DNA of 64,000 nucleotides from Pseudo-nitzschia pungens. Lineage: Eukaryota > Bacillariophyta > Bacillariophyceae > Bacillariales > Bacillariaceae. The position numbers were made by a program, and so were the translations under genes. Below the pieces are notes generated by a model that saw only the letters and a program-made list of their open reading frames with translations, was not told where the DNA came from and searched no databases. This document shows, piece after piece, positions 34,395 to 44,955 of this stretch (positions within the stretch are counted from its first letter, which is position 1; the number at the start of each line of letters is the position of its first letter). The stretch is taken from NCBI GenBank assembly GCA_037355855.1, contig CM074761.1:3615346-3679345 (forward strand). Reading direction: 5' to 3'.

Positions 34395-36242
34395 ATGTAC
34401 CAGCCGTTCGCATCGAGATTGCCTACCGCGATGGGCGGCATCGGGATCGGCAACGACGCCGTGACGTCCGCCGATGAGTCTTCGTCATCGATCGGCGGGT
34501 ACAAGTACGCAGCGCTCTACTATTATTCCGACTTCCTTTCCGGCTTCGACACCGAACCGGATCCCATTCAAGTCGCGGGTTTTCCCATGATCGAAAACAC
34601 GAGCAACCAATGCTCGTCACCGGTGTTGCTGAATTTGGATTCGGAGTTCTCCTCCTGTCAGAATCATCCCGAAAACAAACCCCTGTGGTGGTTGGTGCTG
34701 CGGTGGGTGAAGATCGTGCTGTTCAAGATTGCCAGGTGCTATCACGCGAAACCGCTGCTGCTCGCGATTGTCCCATTGATGCTGGGACTCACAATCGGAT
34801 ATGCCATCGGAAGGTGGCAATACTCTTCGCAATTTCGAGGTCGAGGTCGAGACCGATCGCGAGCTAAGGTTACCGCCACCACGCGACAATTGCAGGGGAG
34901 GGAACGGACGCAACGAGCAACCAGCATCGAGGATGAGAAATTGACGGAATATTTTTCTGTCCTGTGGTTCCGCCTGTGTCTTGCTTTCTCTCGCTATTTC
35001 TTCCCGGAAGACATGGATGGAGGGTCATTGTCGGCGGTATCACGCATCGCATCGAGATCGGGTGCGACAAAGAAAATGGAGGTCGGTCATCCGGATGGAA
35101 ATACCCGAAGTGGTATCACCAGCAATCACGTCGTGCAAAACCCGGAAACCGATGGCAAAAGCGAGAATCGCGCGAGCGACGCTTCGGGAGATGCGGCGTT
35201 ATTAGAAGCGAGGGAATCCGAGACGCGCAATTTTCTGAAAAGCGACGAAGGAACGACGCGAGAAAGCGGGGTTCCCCTCGAGCGGGTTCCGAAGCACATC
35301 GCCGTCATAATGGACGGCAATCGGCGGTACGGAAAATCAAAGCACGGGAGCGCGGCGAGGGGTCACTGGGAAGGGAGTTCGAAACTGGTGGAATTCGCCA
35401 AGTGGTGCATCGCCGAAAAGATCGCCGTCCTGACGGTCTTCGCCTTCTCCAGCGAGAATTGGAAACGGGACCCGGCCGAGATAGCGTCCCTGATGCAAAT
35501 ATTCGCGAAATATTGCGACGAACTCCGGGTCGAAGCCATCGCGCGAAACATAAAGATCACGGTCTTGTCGACGGACTCCGAAAAGGTGAGCGGCCGGGTC
35601 TCGTGTTGCGGAAGGGGTTGGGACTTTTCTTTGCCGAGGCGAATCGAAGGCAGATGATATAGCACGTCCGTTTGTAATTTTGTCGGCGTTGGACTGTACG
35701 AGGGCTCGGTCGGTTGATCCGATTCGATCGGATGGAATTCGATTCGATTCGATTCGATTCAATCCCATGTCTAAGCAATATATTTCCCTCTTTCTTTTGC
35801 ACCACATTGTCGTTGTATTTCGTCGATTGTAATCAATAACAGATACCGGCGCACGTCCGAATCAAAATGAAACAAATGGTGAACGAGACACAACATTGCA
35901 ATGGCATGATCATGAATATATGCATGAGTTACGGCAGCCGGGGTGAAATCGTTGGGGCAACAAAGATGGTGGTCGAGGATGTGCTGCGGGAGAAAATAGA
36001 CCCGGACTGCAATCGATGAAAACACCGTTGGAGAACGGTTGTTGACGCACAATTGTGGGGGCGATCCGGACGTCATGATACGGACGAGCGGGGAGCTGCG
36101 CATAAGCAACTTTCTGTTGTGGCAACTCGCGTATACAGAGTTCTTCTTCGTGGACAAACCTTGGCCCGCCATGGAGAAGAATGATCTGATGGATGTCATC
36201 CGGAACTATGCGAGAGGTAGAAGTCGGCGATACGGACGATGA
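34395..36242 (+). CDS. cis-prenyltransferase (UPPS/DHDDS family), frame interrupted
   Basis: Exon 1 (34395-35585) and exon 2 (35843-36242) flank a 257-nt intron with a GTGAGC donor and an ACAG acceptor. The chosen ATG at 34395 gives an N-terminal extension of about 300 residues with one hydrophobic segment (PLLLAIVPLMLGLTIGYAIG). The catalytic part is unmistakable: KHIAVIMDGNRRYGKSK (catalytic Asp), VFAFSSENWKRDPAEI, GSRGEIVGATK, and near the end VMIRTSGELRISNFLLWQLAYTEFFF. The enzyme condenses isopentenyl diphosphate onto an allylic primer to make polyprenyl or dolichol phosphates, usually at ER or plastid membranes. Between DPD and AIDENTVGERLL, near 36008, the frame shifts by one extra base; removing one base restores a 529-residue protein with all motifs. 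Confidence 0.87.
35735..35762 (+). repeat. GATTC pentanucleotide repeat in the intron
   Basis: Five to six copies of GATTC lie inside the cis-prenyltransferase intron. Related GATTCGATCGGAT sequence precedes it. Confidence 0.85.
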
Positions 36243-36970
36243 TCGTACAATGATGTATTCATTAAATAATCATATTATTAATATCATAATCTTAAAATGT
36301 GCGAAGAAACCACATGTTTCTTCGAAAGAACCAAAAACACTGTTAATAACAGAATCGTAGTTGTACCATGCATGAGTGTAGTATCGAGTAGAGTGTTTTG
36401 CTGCATATTTCGTACAAACTGCTCACCGACGCCATCGGTGATGATAGTTGCTTTTTGGTTTGTGAAACAGATAGAAATTGGAATGAGACTTGAGCGCGGC
36501 TGAGTGGTGGAAACTGGGGGAGGAATTTATTGGCCGTTGGATAGGAATTGTACACTTATGCCAGATATCCTGCGAAACCCTTTTCGGATTGACAACCGTG
36601 CAATGCGATTTTTCGACCAGATCTTGGTACTTTCTGGTATCGGATGATGTTTGAATACGGAACTGGGGTTTCGAAAAAAAATGTTCGGACGACAGAGAAA
36701 GCAAAGCATAATCATCGATGCTTGCAGAACCGAGTTCAAAATTCACTGGATATCAAATCTTGCAACAGAGGCAACCACAGCATGTGATTTGAAGCTTTGC
36801 ATTGCGTTTTGTATTCAACAGTTGGACACCACGCCAGATTTCATTGCGACGGAACTCCTTTTTTTTTAATGGTCTCCACCATTTCAATGATGCCGTACCT
36901 GTCACAAAGAAGCTGACACCAAGTGTTCCGTGATTTAAAACATTCGATAGATTGCACGTGCACCGCATGA
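36243..36970. other. Convergent intergenic region
   Basis: A 0.7-kb AT-rich spacer between the 3' ends of the cis-prenyltransferase (+) and the bHLH-PAS gene (-). An unspliced reading of the bHLH-PAS gene remains open into it, but the spliced form stops at 36971. No other gene is seen. Confidence 0.5.
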
Positions 36971-38934
36971 TCACCCTGGTGGAACCGTTGAGAGAGGGGT
37001 GAGAGAGCAATCAAAAAACTTGGCTCGACCTTGGGGGCTTCTAACGAGCGAAACATTGATTCGCATCTGCAGTAGAGAAGAAAAAAGTCGAATGGCGCGT
37101 TAGCATTGTTCACTGAGCCCTTTGCATATAAAACAAAAAACGAAGAAAAACGCATATCGCTTGTATACCGTACCTCCAAATGTGAATTTCTACTGAGTCG
37201 AACGTTGCCAGACCAATAATCGGCTGTGGACACGAAACCATTTCCACCCTCCTCTTTCAGGGGATGTTTCAGCATTTCACTCAAAGAAACAAAAACTTCT
37301 TCCATGTGGTTTCGGCTCAAAAGATTGAACAGGGAAAAGTTTCGTATGGTAGTGGCGTTACCTGCCGGTTTGGCTGAACCCAGGTTATTCCCATGGTGCA
37401 CGTTCGAATCTTGTTGTATCGTCATGCTACTGCTCTTTTTGGAAACGGCTACCGGCAAATACGACGACCCTACTTCTTCCGCTATCACAATCGATCCCTG
37501 TTGCTGCTGCTGTTGTTGTTGTTGTTGCTGCTTCTCAACTGGAAGAAGTTCTTCTCGACTGTACCCAGTAACTTTCACAAACTCTTCATTGCAGTCAATC
37601 AGTCGCCCGTCGATGCTTGCCACAGCTAGTGGCATACCGCACCTATCGAATATGCACCTGTAATCTACGTTACGCACAAATACCAGTTCGTCTTCGTTGT
37701 ATATGTCGTTTGGATTGCCAGCAACGCCATTCGGATTGCCATTACCCGGAACAGGACCACTACCCGACACCGTCGAGTCGGGCTGCGCTGCATCGGTGCC
37801 AGCGCCTATTCCATCGTTGCTGTTGCCGCTACTTCCCATTGCGGAAGACGCCAAAGCACCAGAATTTGCCAAGTACGGTTCGTTGACCATTTCGTTGGTC
37901 CTTGTTATCGTATCCAGCAGTTTTTTGTGCTCCGAATCAAGCATCGCGGATCGCCTCTGTAATTGCTTCACGTATTCGACAACGCTCACGAGTGTCGAGT
38001 ACTTGTCCGGCTTGAATCGGACACTCGCTGCCGCTAAAACTTCTCGCAGCTGATCGATTTGATGTGTAATCTTTTGGGACCGTCTCTGTTCTCGTAGATT
38101 TCGATCGTGTCGCCTGCGAGAGCTTTCGTCCTCGCTTTCCGATACGGCGGTAGACGTTCGTGATCGCTTGCGAGACCCGGGTTTCGTGGCTTTCTCATCG
38201 AATCCTTTTTCGTTCCTCCTCCGCTTGGCAGACGAAGCGGTGGATGATCCGCGAGAGTTGGCAGTGCAAACAGATGCCGCTCCGGAGGGTATCAGGGATT
38301 GTGCGTTCGAAGCAGTTGCCGCCACGCTCGCCCCCGCGGGATGCGTCGGGACCGCGGAAGAAAGGATTGGTCCCGAAACGGTTGTCATCGTGTTGTCACT
38401 AGTAGTGTTTGTGCTTGCACTCGTATTCAAACTTGCGTTCATAGCAGAAGCGTTTGTGCTCATGCTTGCGAGACTAGTTGACCTTGTTCGATTTTGCTCC
38501 GCATAATAGTGCTGATAGGGATGCGCGGGTGCAATTGATGGTGCCGCACTTATCGTTGCCAACGATGGCGTCGATTGCATCGACATTAGGAATGGATCTT
38601 GACTGCTGTTGCTTCTATCATTACCATTGCTATTGCTATTGCTGTTGCTGTTGTTGCCATCGTTTGCTCCCAACCAATTAGGACTTGAAAGATTTCCAAC
38701 GGTTGCGCCAACGGTTGTGCCAGCGCATGTGCCGGCAATTGCGGCCAGTCCCGTTGTACCCATCAGCAATCCTTGCCCTTGGAGAGGAACGGAACTTGCG
38801 TGTGTATTGTATGATAAAACCATCGGTTCGTTGGGTGCTGAGTTTCCTAGTTCTTCGGCGGCGCCTGCTGCTTCGTCCATGGCCTCGCTGGCTAGGAGAG
38901 CATCCAGCGACTCAATGAATTGAAATTCGTCCAT
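36971..38934 (-). CDS. bHLH-PAS transcription factor A
   Basis: The chosen start is the ATG at 38934 (MDEFQFIESLDALLASEAMDEA). Exon 1 (38934-37174) and a short last exon (37066-36971) are joined across a 107-nt intron (GTACGG donor, CTGCAG acceptor), giving 618 residues that end SLVRSPQGRAKFFDCSLTPLS. The central bHLH (about 260-325) begins RHDRNLREQRRSQKI and is followed by FKPDKYSTLVSVVEYVKQLQ. A single PAS domain starts about residue 415 (FVRNVDYRCIFDRCGMPLAVA, IDCNEEFVKVTGYSREEL). A polyQ-containing insertion of about 70 residues interrupts the PAS. The gene is divergent from a close paralogue starting at 41363. Diatom bHLH-PAS proteins include RITMO1 of Phaeodactylum, a regulator of diel rhythms; assignment to that role is inference. 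Confidence 0.85.
37501..37532 (-). repeat. Gln-codon repeat (CAG/CAA) within the PAS region
   Basis: On the minus strand these codons encode a run of about eleven glutamines between the PAS helix GYSREELLPVEK and the rest of the PAS domain. Confidence 0.9.
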
Positions 38935-41362
38935 GATTGTTGCGTGATAACGCGTGGGTACGGTAGGTACCAATTGTTATTTTCCACGGAATGAACTCGA
39001 CCAAATGAACAGCAGCGCCGCGCCTCGCCTACCGCCGTCCCTAGTAGCTAATTAAATATCGCAATACGATAGCTGGCTCGGTTACAGGAATTATCGTCGG
39101 TATCGTTCTCTCGATTTCAAACGCCCGCCAAGTGAGAATTGTTGTTTGCGATGGTGTGGTGTAGCCTTTGGTTTTTGCTGTCCTTCACGGTGCCTGCTTC
39201 AATCCGTAAGTACGCGTGCTTTTGTTGGTGTCAAAGGTGGAAGACGGTGAAGGTCTTGATTGCTCCTTCGAATGTTGTTATTCTGTTGTCGTTATTTGGT
39301 ACCGTGTACAAACAACGACCCTGTCGTATTCATTCGTTTCCCTACGATACTGTGTTGTACTGACACTGTTAAGTACTGCTACGGGTAAGTCACTTGTAGA
39401 GACGCCGTGAGATACTTTTACCGAGCATGCTGGTATGTTTACGGTAGATTCTACATTCCTTTCACGAAAAAGCGAGCTTCAACTCTCTCGCACATAACAT
39501 CAGTTGTGAAGTTGTGACATCTGCTCGTAGTCTACTCTTCATTTAACGCAATCGATTACGTGTTCAAATGAAGAATTCAAGAGGCTACAAGAAATTAGTC
39601 AACAATTCAAATAGATACCATTCACAATAAGAAATCCTTCTCAAATTTCCCGTGTCCTTCTTTCGTCGACAAGCAGCACACTTTCAACTTAATGGAAAAT
39701 ATTTTGGACGCGATTGCAGAAGACACGTCAATAGATCCAGCTGTCGCATGCGTGTGTGATTGTTCTTTGTATATATGATCGCGACCTTGACAGATGCTCA
39801 CAAAATGAAAGGCTCCAACTTCATTGTTATGCAGGGAAACAAAACATTACAACTTTATAGGCTCTTTCCTCTTACGGGAGAAAACGTCATAGATTGTAAT
39901 TGGTTGATTTCGGTACCGCCGGTGGACTACGTAGGGACGTACAAAATCTTGCGTCGTGTGTTGTCACTGCCGGAAAGATTACAACATGAACTTGTAAGAT
40001 CTTGCTACCGTAGTAGTAATTACTAGTACTATCCTTGTTTTTGTCCGAAACACATACCGTGATTCCGCACAGCGTTATTCCTCCTACCGTATTATATATC
40101 TCAGGGGAGAGGGCGTCAAAATACTGTTATTAGGGAATTATGGTGGCTTACTACTACGAAGTGTTGACCGGCAGCTGCGAGTACTAGTAGTAGTACTACT
40201 ACTACTTCTCTTGTAGTCTAGTAGTAGCACGGGTGCGGTAAATCTTGTTGTTGGTGGTATTCATACATGTTTGAAGTTCTCGTGGCAACCGCCGTGATGG
40301 CCTCAAGTTTGACGGCATGCCCGCCAGAAACTCGACAGAGGATAGTACCTGTTGAATTAATGGGAAACTCAATCATCCTGCTGCTGTACTATTACTAGTG
40401 TTGTAGTAGTAGGGGCTTCAATGATAGTACTACTAGGACTGCTAGTTGTAGTTGTAGTTGTAGTTGTAGTACCACGAGTAACTCGTCCACAACAACATCA
40501 TCATTGAACAAGCATCCCGCCAAGTGTTGGTGAAGCTTTGCTTATTCACTACTACTACTACTAGTACTACTACTATTCTTCCGTGAAGCCATCTGGAGTG
40601 CGAAGAGTGACCACTGGGTTTGGTCATTGAACTAAACATCTAATTACTATTAGTAGTAGCATCACTACTACTACTAGTACAAGAAGAAGTCGTATGGCAT
40701 GAGTTTCTTGCTTCGAGAAAACATAAAAGCAATAATTCCCGTAAGAATTTACTAAACTAATCTTACCGTAACTTACACTCGTAATCCAAACTGATTTTAA
40801 GATTCTAAGATTACTCGTTGTTTTATTATTATTTGCAAGCTGAGTCAGTCGATCAAGACGCTGCTGAGAGTAAGATTAAAAAGTAAAACCTTACTCGTAT
40901 GGCCTACCGTATGAGGAATGAGGACTCTGCATTCACGATATGTACACTAATTAATGTTAGTACCTACCAACAATATATAAATTGAAGTAAACAGTGACGT
41001 GGACTCTGTTGTGTCTCAATGACGATCGTTTTCGTTAAGTATCTCTCGATATTTGTTTTTAAACTATTGCTTTGTTCTTTATTTTGACCCCCCAAAGGAA
41101 AGGTTGCCAGATGGTTTCAGCAGATGGTGTAATACTTAATGATGCACAAGGAAGAACACAACAACTCATCCACAAGATTAGCAAGGCAACAGGCAAGTCA
41201 AGTTAAGCTCTCGGCCCCGCAGCGACCCAATTCGAGCACGGAACAGTAGAGTAAATTACGGCGAGACGGAAGACGTCGGAACGTACTCGTATCGACAATT
41301 TTAAAAGAGCACGAGACATCATCCGGTCTCCCACAAACACATCCTTCTAGTCCGACGCCCCC
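38935..41362. other. Divergent intergenic region between the two bHLH-PAS genes
   Basis: A 2.4-kb region that must hold the promoters of both bHLH-PAS genes. It contains no supported gene. TACTAG/CTACTA-type microsatellites are dense at 40179-40231, 40385-40470 and 40550-40690, and GTAAGGTT-like words occur around 40740-40900. The frame at 39760-40026 is open but does not look like a gene. Confidence 0.5.
40179..40690. repeat. Cluster of TACTAG/TAGTAG microsatellite blocks
   Basis: Three blocks (40179-40231, 40385-40470, 40550-40690) of nearly self-complementary GTACTAGTAG / CTACTACTAG sequence, including a GTTGTA hexamer run at about 40445-40470. Each can pair with the others in inverted orientation. 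Confidence 0.8.
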
Positions 41363-43888
41363 ATGAGCGGATATCGGGCAAACAACTTGTACACCACCGC
41401 GGAGTACCAGTACAGCAGCGGTTTAGCAAGCGCAGATACTACAAGTGGAAACAATACCCTCGACAGCAATGTTACTAGCATCCAATCGACTGGCCCTACC
41501 TGCACGATGAATACTCCAAGTAATGGCAATGGAACGAGCTCTGGTCCCGGCCCCGTCCCTGTCGCTGTCCCTGTTGCTGGTCCCAGCAATGGCAACATCA
41601 ATGTGAATGTCAACGTAAATACGTTGGCTCCTTATCCGATGCAAGGCGTTATTCCCGCAATACAGGCTACGTCGATACAGCAACCGCAACAACTCCTGCA
41701 GCAGCAGCAACAACAACAACAACAACAACAACAGCAGCCCCAGGCTCTCCTTTATGACATATCGTCCTTCGATCCGCTGCAAGCCAAGGCGCTTCAGCTG
41801 TCCGCGTCCGCGGGTTTGACACCTTCCGATTTGCTGGCAGCTGCCGGGACTCCCGGAAGCGTTGGCGTTGCTGTTGCAGCTCCGCAAGACGCTGCCAACA
41901 ACCGAGTTGGGATTCCCCAGCAAACGGGACCGGTGCCTTCCTATTCTCATTCTCATTCCCATTCCCATTCGCAGGCACCTACAACGACAGCGGCTACGGC
42001 TACGGCGCCAACTCCCGGCCAGGTACAATTGCAACCCATACAGCCGGTGCCGACCCCAGCCCCCACGCACACGCACACGCACACACCCACGCACACACAT
42101 ACGCATACCCACTCACACACGCAAGCTACAGCTCCGGCTACCCTCACGCAGAACCCGTATATTTTCATACAACCCCAACAAATCGCACCGAACGCGGCGG
42201 CGGCTGCCACCACGGCGTTTACGGGCGCTCCGGCTCCGAATGCGCTCTTGTTGCCGGCAGCTACGGCAGCCACGCCCGGGGTTCCGGCCGCTGCCCTGGC
42301 GGCATCGACCCAGGCGGCGGTAGCGGCGGCAGCGGCGGGGTTCGGAACGCATCCGCTCCTGTTCAGTCCGGCCTTTTTCACGGCGGCGGCCGCAGGGGGG
42401 GTTCCGGGCCCCGCACAGATTTCGGTGGCTACGGCAGGCGGTGCGCCCAAGCAGGCGCAACACCACCATGCGGCTTCCGCTGCGGCGCACCTGGTGGGAA
42501 CCACAAACGCCCTGGGACCTCCCCTCATTCTTCCGGCGGCGGCGATCAACCCGCACCAAGCAGCGGCTCCCGGCCAACACTCCAAGAAACGACCTCTGGG
42601 GATGAGCATGAACAATGGTATGCTGGCGAACGAAATAACGTCTTCCGTGGTTTCTTCCAACACCGCTCCGGCGAAAGAAGGAACCAACAAGCGGCAACGC
42701 CAAACCAAGAAGGTGAACAATACCGAAGAGGCGTCCAAAGCGGAAGATCCAGCCGAAAAACGACGGTACGAGCGGAATCTCAGAGAACAACAACGGTCGT
42801 CCAAAATCAGCAGCCAAATAAAAGAACTGCGCGAGGTACTAGCGGATTGCAACGTGCCCTTCAAACCCAACAAATACTCCATTTTGCTCAAGGTCGTGGA
42901 ATACATCAAACAACTCCAATCGAGGGCCATCATGTTGGACGCCGAACACCAAAAACTGATAACCACCGTTCGGCAAACAAACGAAATGATTGCCAATGCG
43001 GCCAGCAACAACAATAACAACAATGCCATGTCTTCCACTACGGGTGGAGTCACCGACAACGAATCGTCGGATGCCACCTGTCACGACGCCTGGCGACACG
43101 GGAGGGGGGTGAACCCGCACGCCGTGGGCGTGGATTCGGATCTCTGCTTTGTAAAGGGCATTGACTACCGGAGCGTCTTTGAGCAATGCCCGACCGCCTT
43201 TGGACTCGCCGCCCTCGACGGACGAATCCTGGAATGCAACGTGGAATTTCAAAAACTGCTGGGGTACAACACCCGGGAAGACTTGTTGAAACAATCTCTC
43301 TTCAACCTGGTTCACAACCACCAAGACATTTTTAGAGCCATGGCGCAAATGCTCAAGACAGCGGAGGAACCGACGACGCAGACTCCGCAGTCTCAAAACA
43401 ACAACAACAACAACAACAGCAACCATGTCAGTACCGCTACAGCTACAGCTACTGCAGGAGGAAGCGCGCCCCCGGGGGCCACCGCGAGCGTCGCCGACAA
43501 CAGCAGCAACAACAACAACAACAACAACTCGATGGATCGATTTTGGACGGGGCCAGTCACATCGAAGCAAAATGTCAAGGTGAGTTTGTGCTGCGGTGTC
43601 CCGTGACGACTGGGTGGAAAGAATGGTCTCCTTTCACCTGTTGCGGACGATTGTAGCATTCGATTGATCGAGGCCTGCTCTGCTGTCGCCCGGAAAGAAA
43701 ATCTCACACCGTTTGCTGTCGTCCCGATCTTTCGCCTCTCGGAAAACTTGGGAAACCCTACGAATCAATCAATCAATCCATCCATCCATCCATCCACCAA
43801 TCAGTTATCAATGAACATAACACTCACGTCGGGAGATAACGGAACTCCAAAATTCTTTAGCTGCGCCCTGACGAACTCTTTGCCATGA
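41363..43888 (+). CDS. bHLH-PAS transcription factor B
   Basis: Exon 1 (41363-43579) and a 28-codon last exon (43805-43888) are joined across a 225-nt intron (GTGAGT donor, CAG acceptor). The result is 766 residues ending SGDNGTPKFFSCALTNSLP, which matches the C-terminal PAS strands of paralogue A. The N-terminus is low complexity: a polyQ tract, a Thr-His repeat (about 42064-42120) and Ala-rich segments. The bHLH (about 460-535) has RRYERNLREQQRSSKI and KPNKYSILLKVVEYIKQLQS. The PAS starts near residue 593 (FVKGIDYRSVFEQCPTAFGLA, LECNVEFQKLLGYNTRED) and is interrupted by an Asn-rich insertion. In the basic region, the positions usually His and Arg for E-box binding are Arg and Ser, as in paralogue A. 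It probably dimerises through PAS with A or itself; this is inferred. Confidence 0.87.
41699..41736 (+). repeat. CAG/CAA run (polyQ) in bHLH-PAS B
   Basis: About twelve to thirteen consecutive glutamine codons, mainly CAA in the middle and CAG at the ends, in the disordered N-terminus. Confidence 0.9.
43762..43797 (+). repeat. Tetranucleotide repeat in the last intron of bHLH-PAS B
   Basis: AATC copies run into CATC copies just ahead of the splice acceptor at 43804. Confidence 0.85.
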
Positions 43889-44955
43889 TACAAGACATGA
43901 TATACACATATTGGCATGGTTCGGTCCTGTAGGTTTCTTGACACGGTCCATGGCAACATGTCGCACGGGAATCCTCATTTTGACAAGCTCGCGGAGACGG
44001 AACAATACAGCATCCGCAAACGAACAATAGCAAATAATGCAATCGATCGAGACCGTGTGCGCTAGCATTCTCAATATTGCTTGCAAACACGCGATCGAAA
44101 AACTTTTTGTTTCTGAATCATCTTCTGGACAAGAGATGGCAGTCCAACGAATTGAATTCCAACGCATCTTCTATTAATTCAACCAATAGAACGACGTTTT
44201 GATTTTGTATGGTATTATTATAATAATATTATCATGATGAGTATGTGATTCGAAATCTCGAATGGCTACACCTTTTCCAGTTCCCTTTTTCGTTGGATAC
44301 CGGACGTATTGATTGTCTTTGCTGCAATGCACGGAAGCAGATTTGAATAGACGCAGGACTTCGTACAGCACGTCCTTTGCTTGGTTGGGAAGGGAGCCAA
44401 TGTTGAATAACTCTACAGTGTTGTTGCATTTTCCATGTGGTCCAGAGGTCTACAAAGACGCAGCTCGTAGCCTTTTATTGTAAGGATGAATTTGACGCAT
44501 GGATTATTTTTTGAGAATGGTCATACGGACAGACTTCGTTCTACGTACTCATACCTACCATGAATAGAAGTGTGTGAATTGGTATGGATATATCATCTCT
44601 GACCTTTAAAAATCATCTCTTATTATTTTAATCCACTTCGAATGAAACAGCTGACGCAATCGCAATCAGCGATCATCTACGAAGCAATCCAAAGAGGAGT
44701 TTCGGTACGGTACGTACTGTGCAACTGTACCGATGTCGTACGTATGCGGTTTGGATACAAAGTGTGTTCTCTGTTCTCTCTCATCCGTCTGGAGACAACA
44801 TGGCGATGAATGCTGTTGTTCCTTTTCTCGTTGATTGATTGCTATTGGTTTCGGAAGCGCGGCAGAATACTCGTACGGTACTCGCACAGCAACAAAAAAT
44901 CTTTGTTGGGGGACGGTATCTTGTCCAACAATCTAGGAAAGCGAATCAATTCAAG
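43889..44955. other. Intergenic region
   Basis: A 1.1-kb gap between two rightward genes. A minus-strand open frame (44167-43808) overlaps the last bHLH-PAS B exon and has no recognisable domain. The second half should contain the promoter and 5' UTR of the next gene. Confidence 0.45.

Noticed and set aside
36841..36970. Unspliced extension of bHLH-PAS A beyond the spliced stop
   Set aside because: Splicing at 37173/37067 gives a C-terminus homologous to the paralogue, whereas the read-through adds unrelated sequence.
43580..43804. An alternative acceptor near 43656 for the last exon of bHLH-PAS B
   Set aside because: It yields a Cys- and His-rich tail unlike a PAS end; the acceptor at 43804 yields the expected PAS strands.
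43808..44167. A 119-codon open frame on the minus strand
   Set aside because: It overlaps the last exon of bHLH-PAS B, which is supported by PAS homology, and has no domain-like content.
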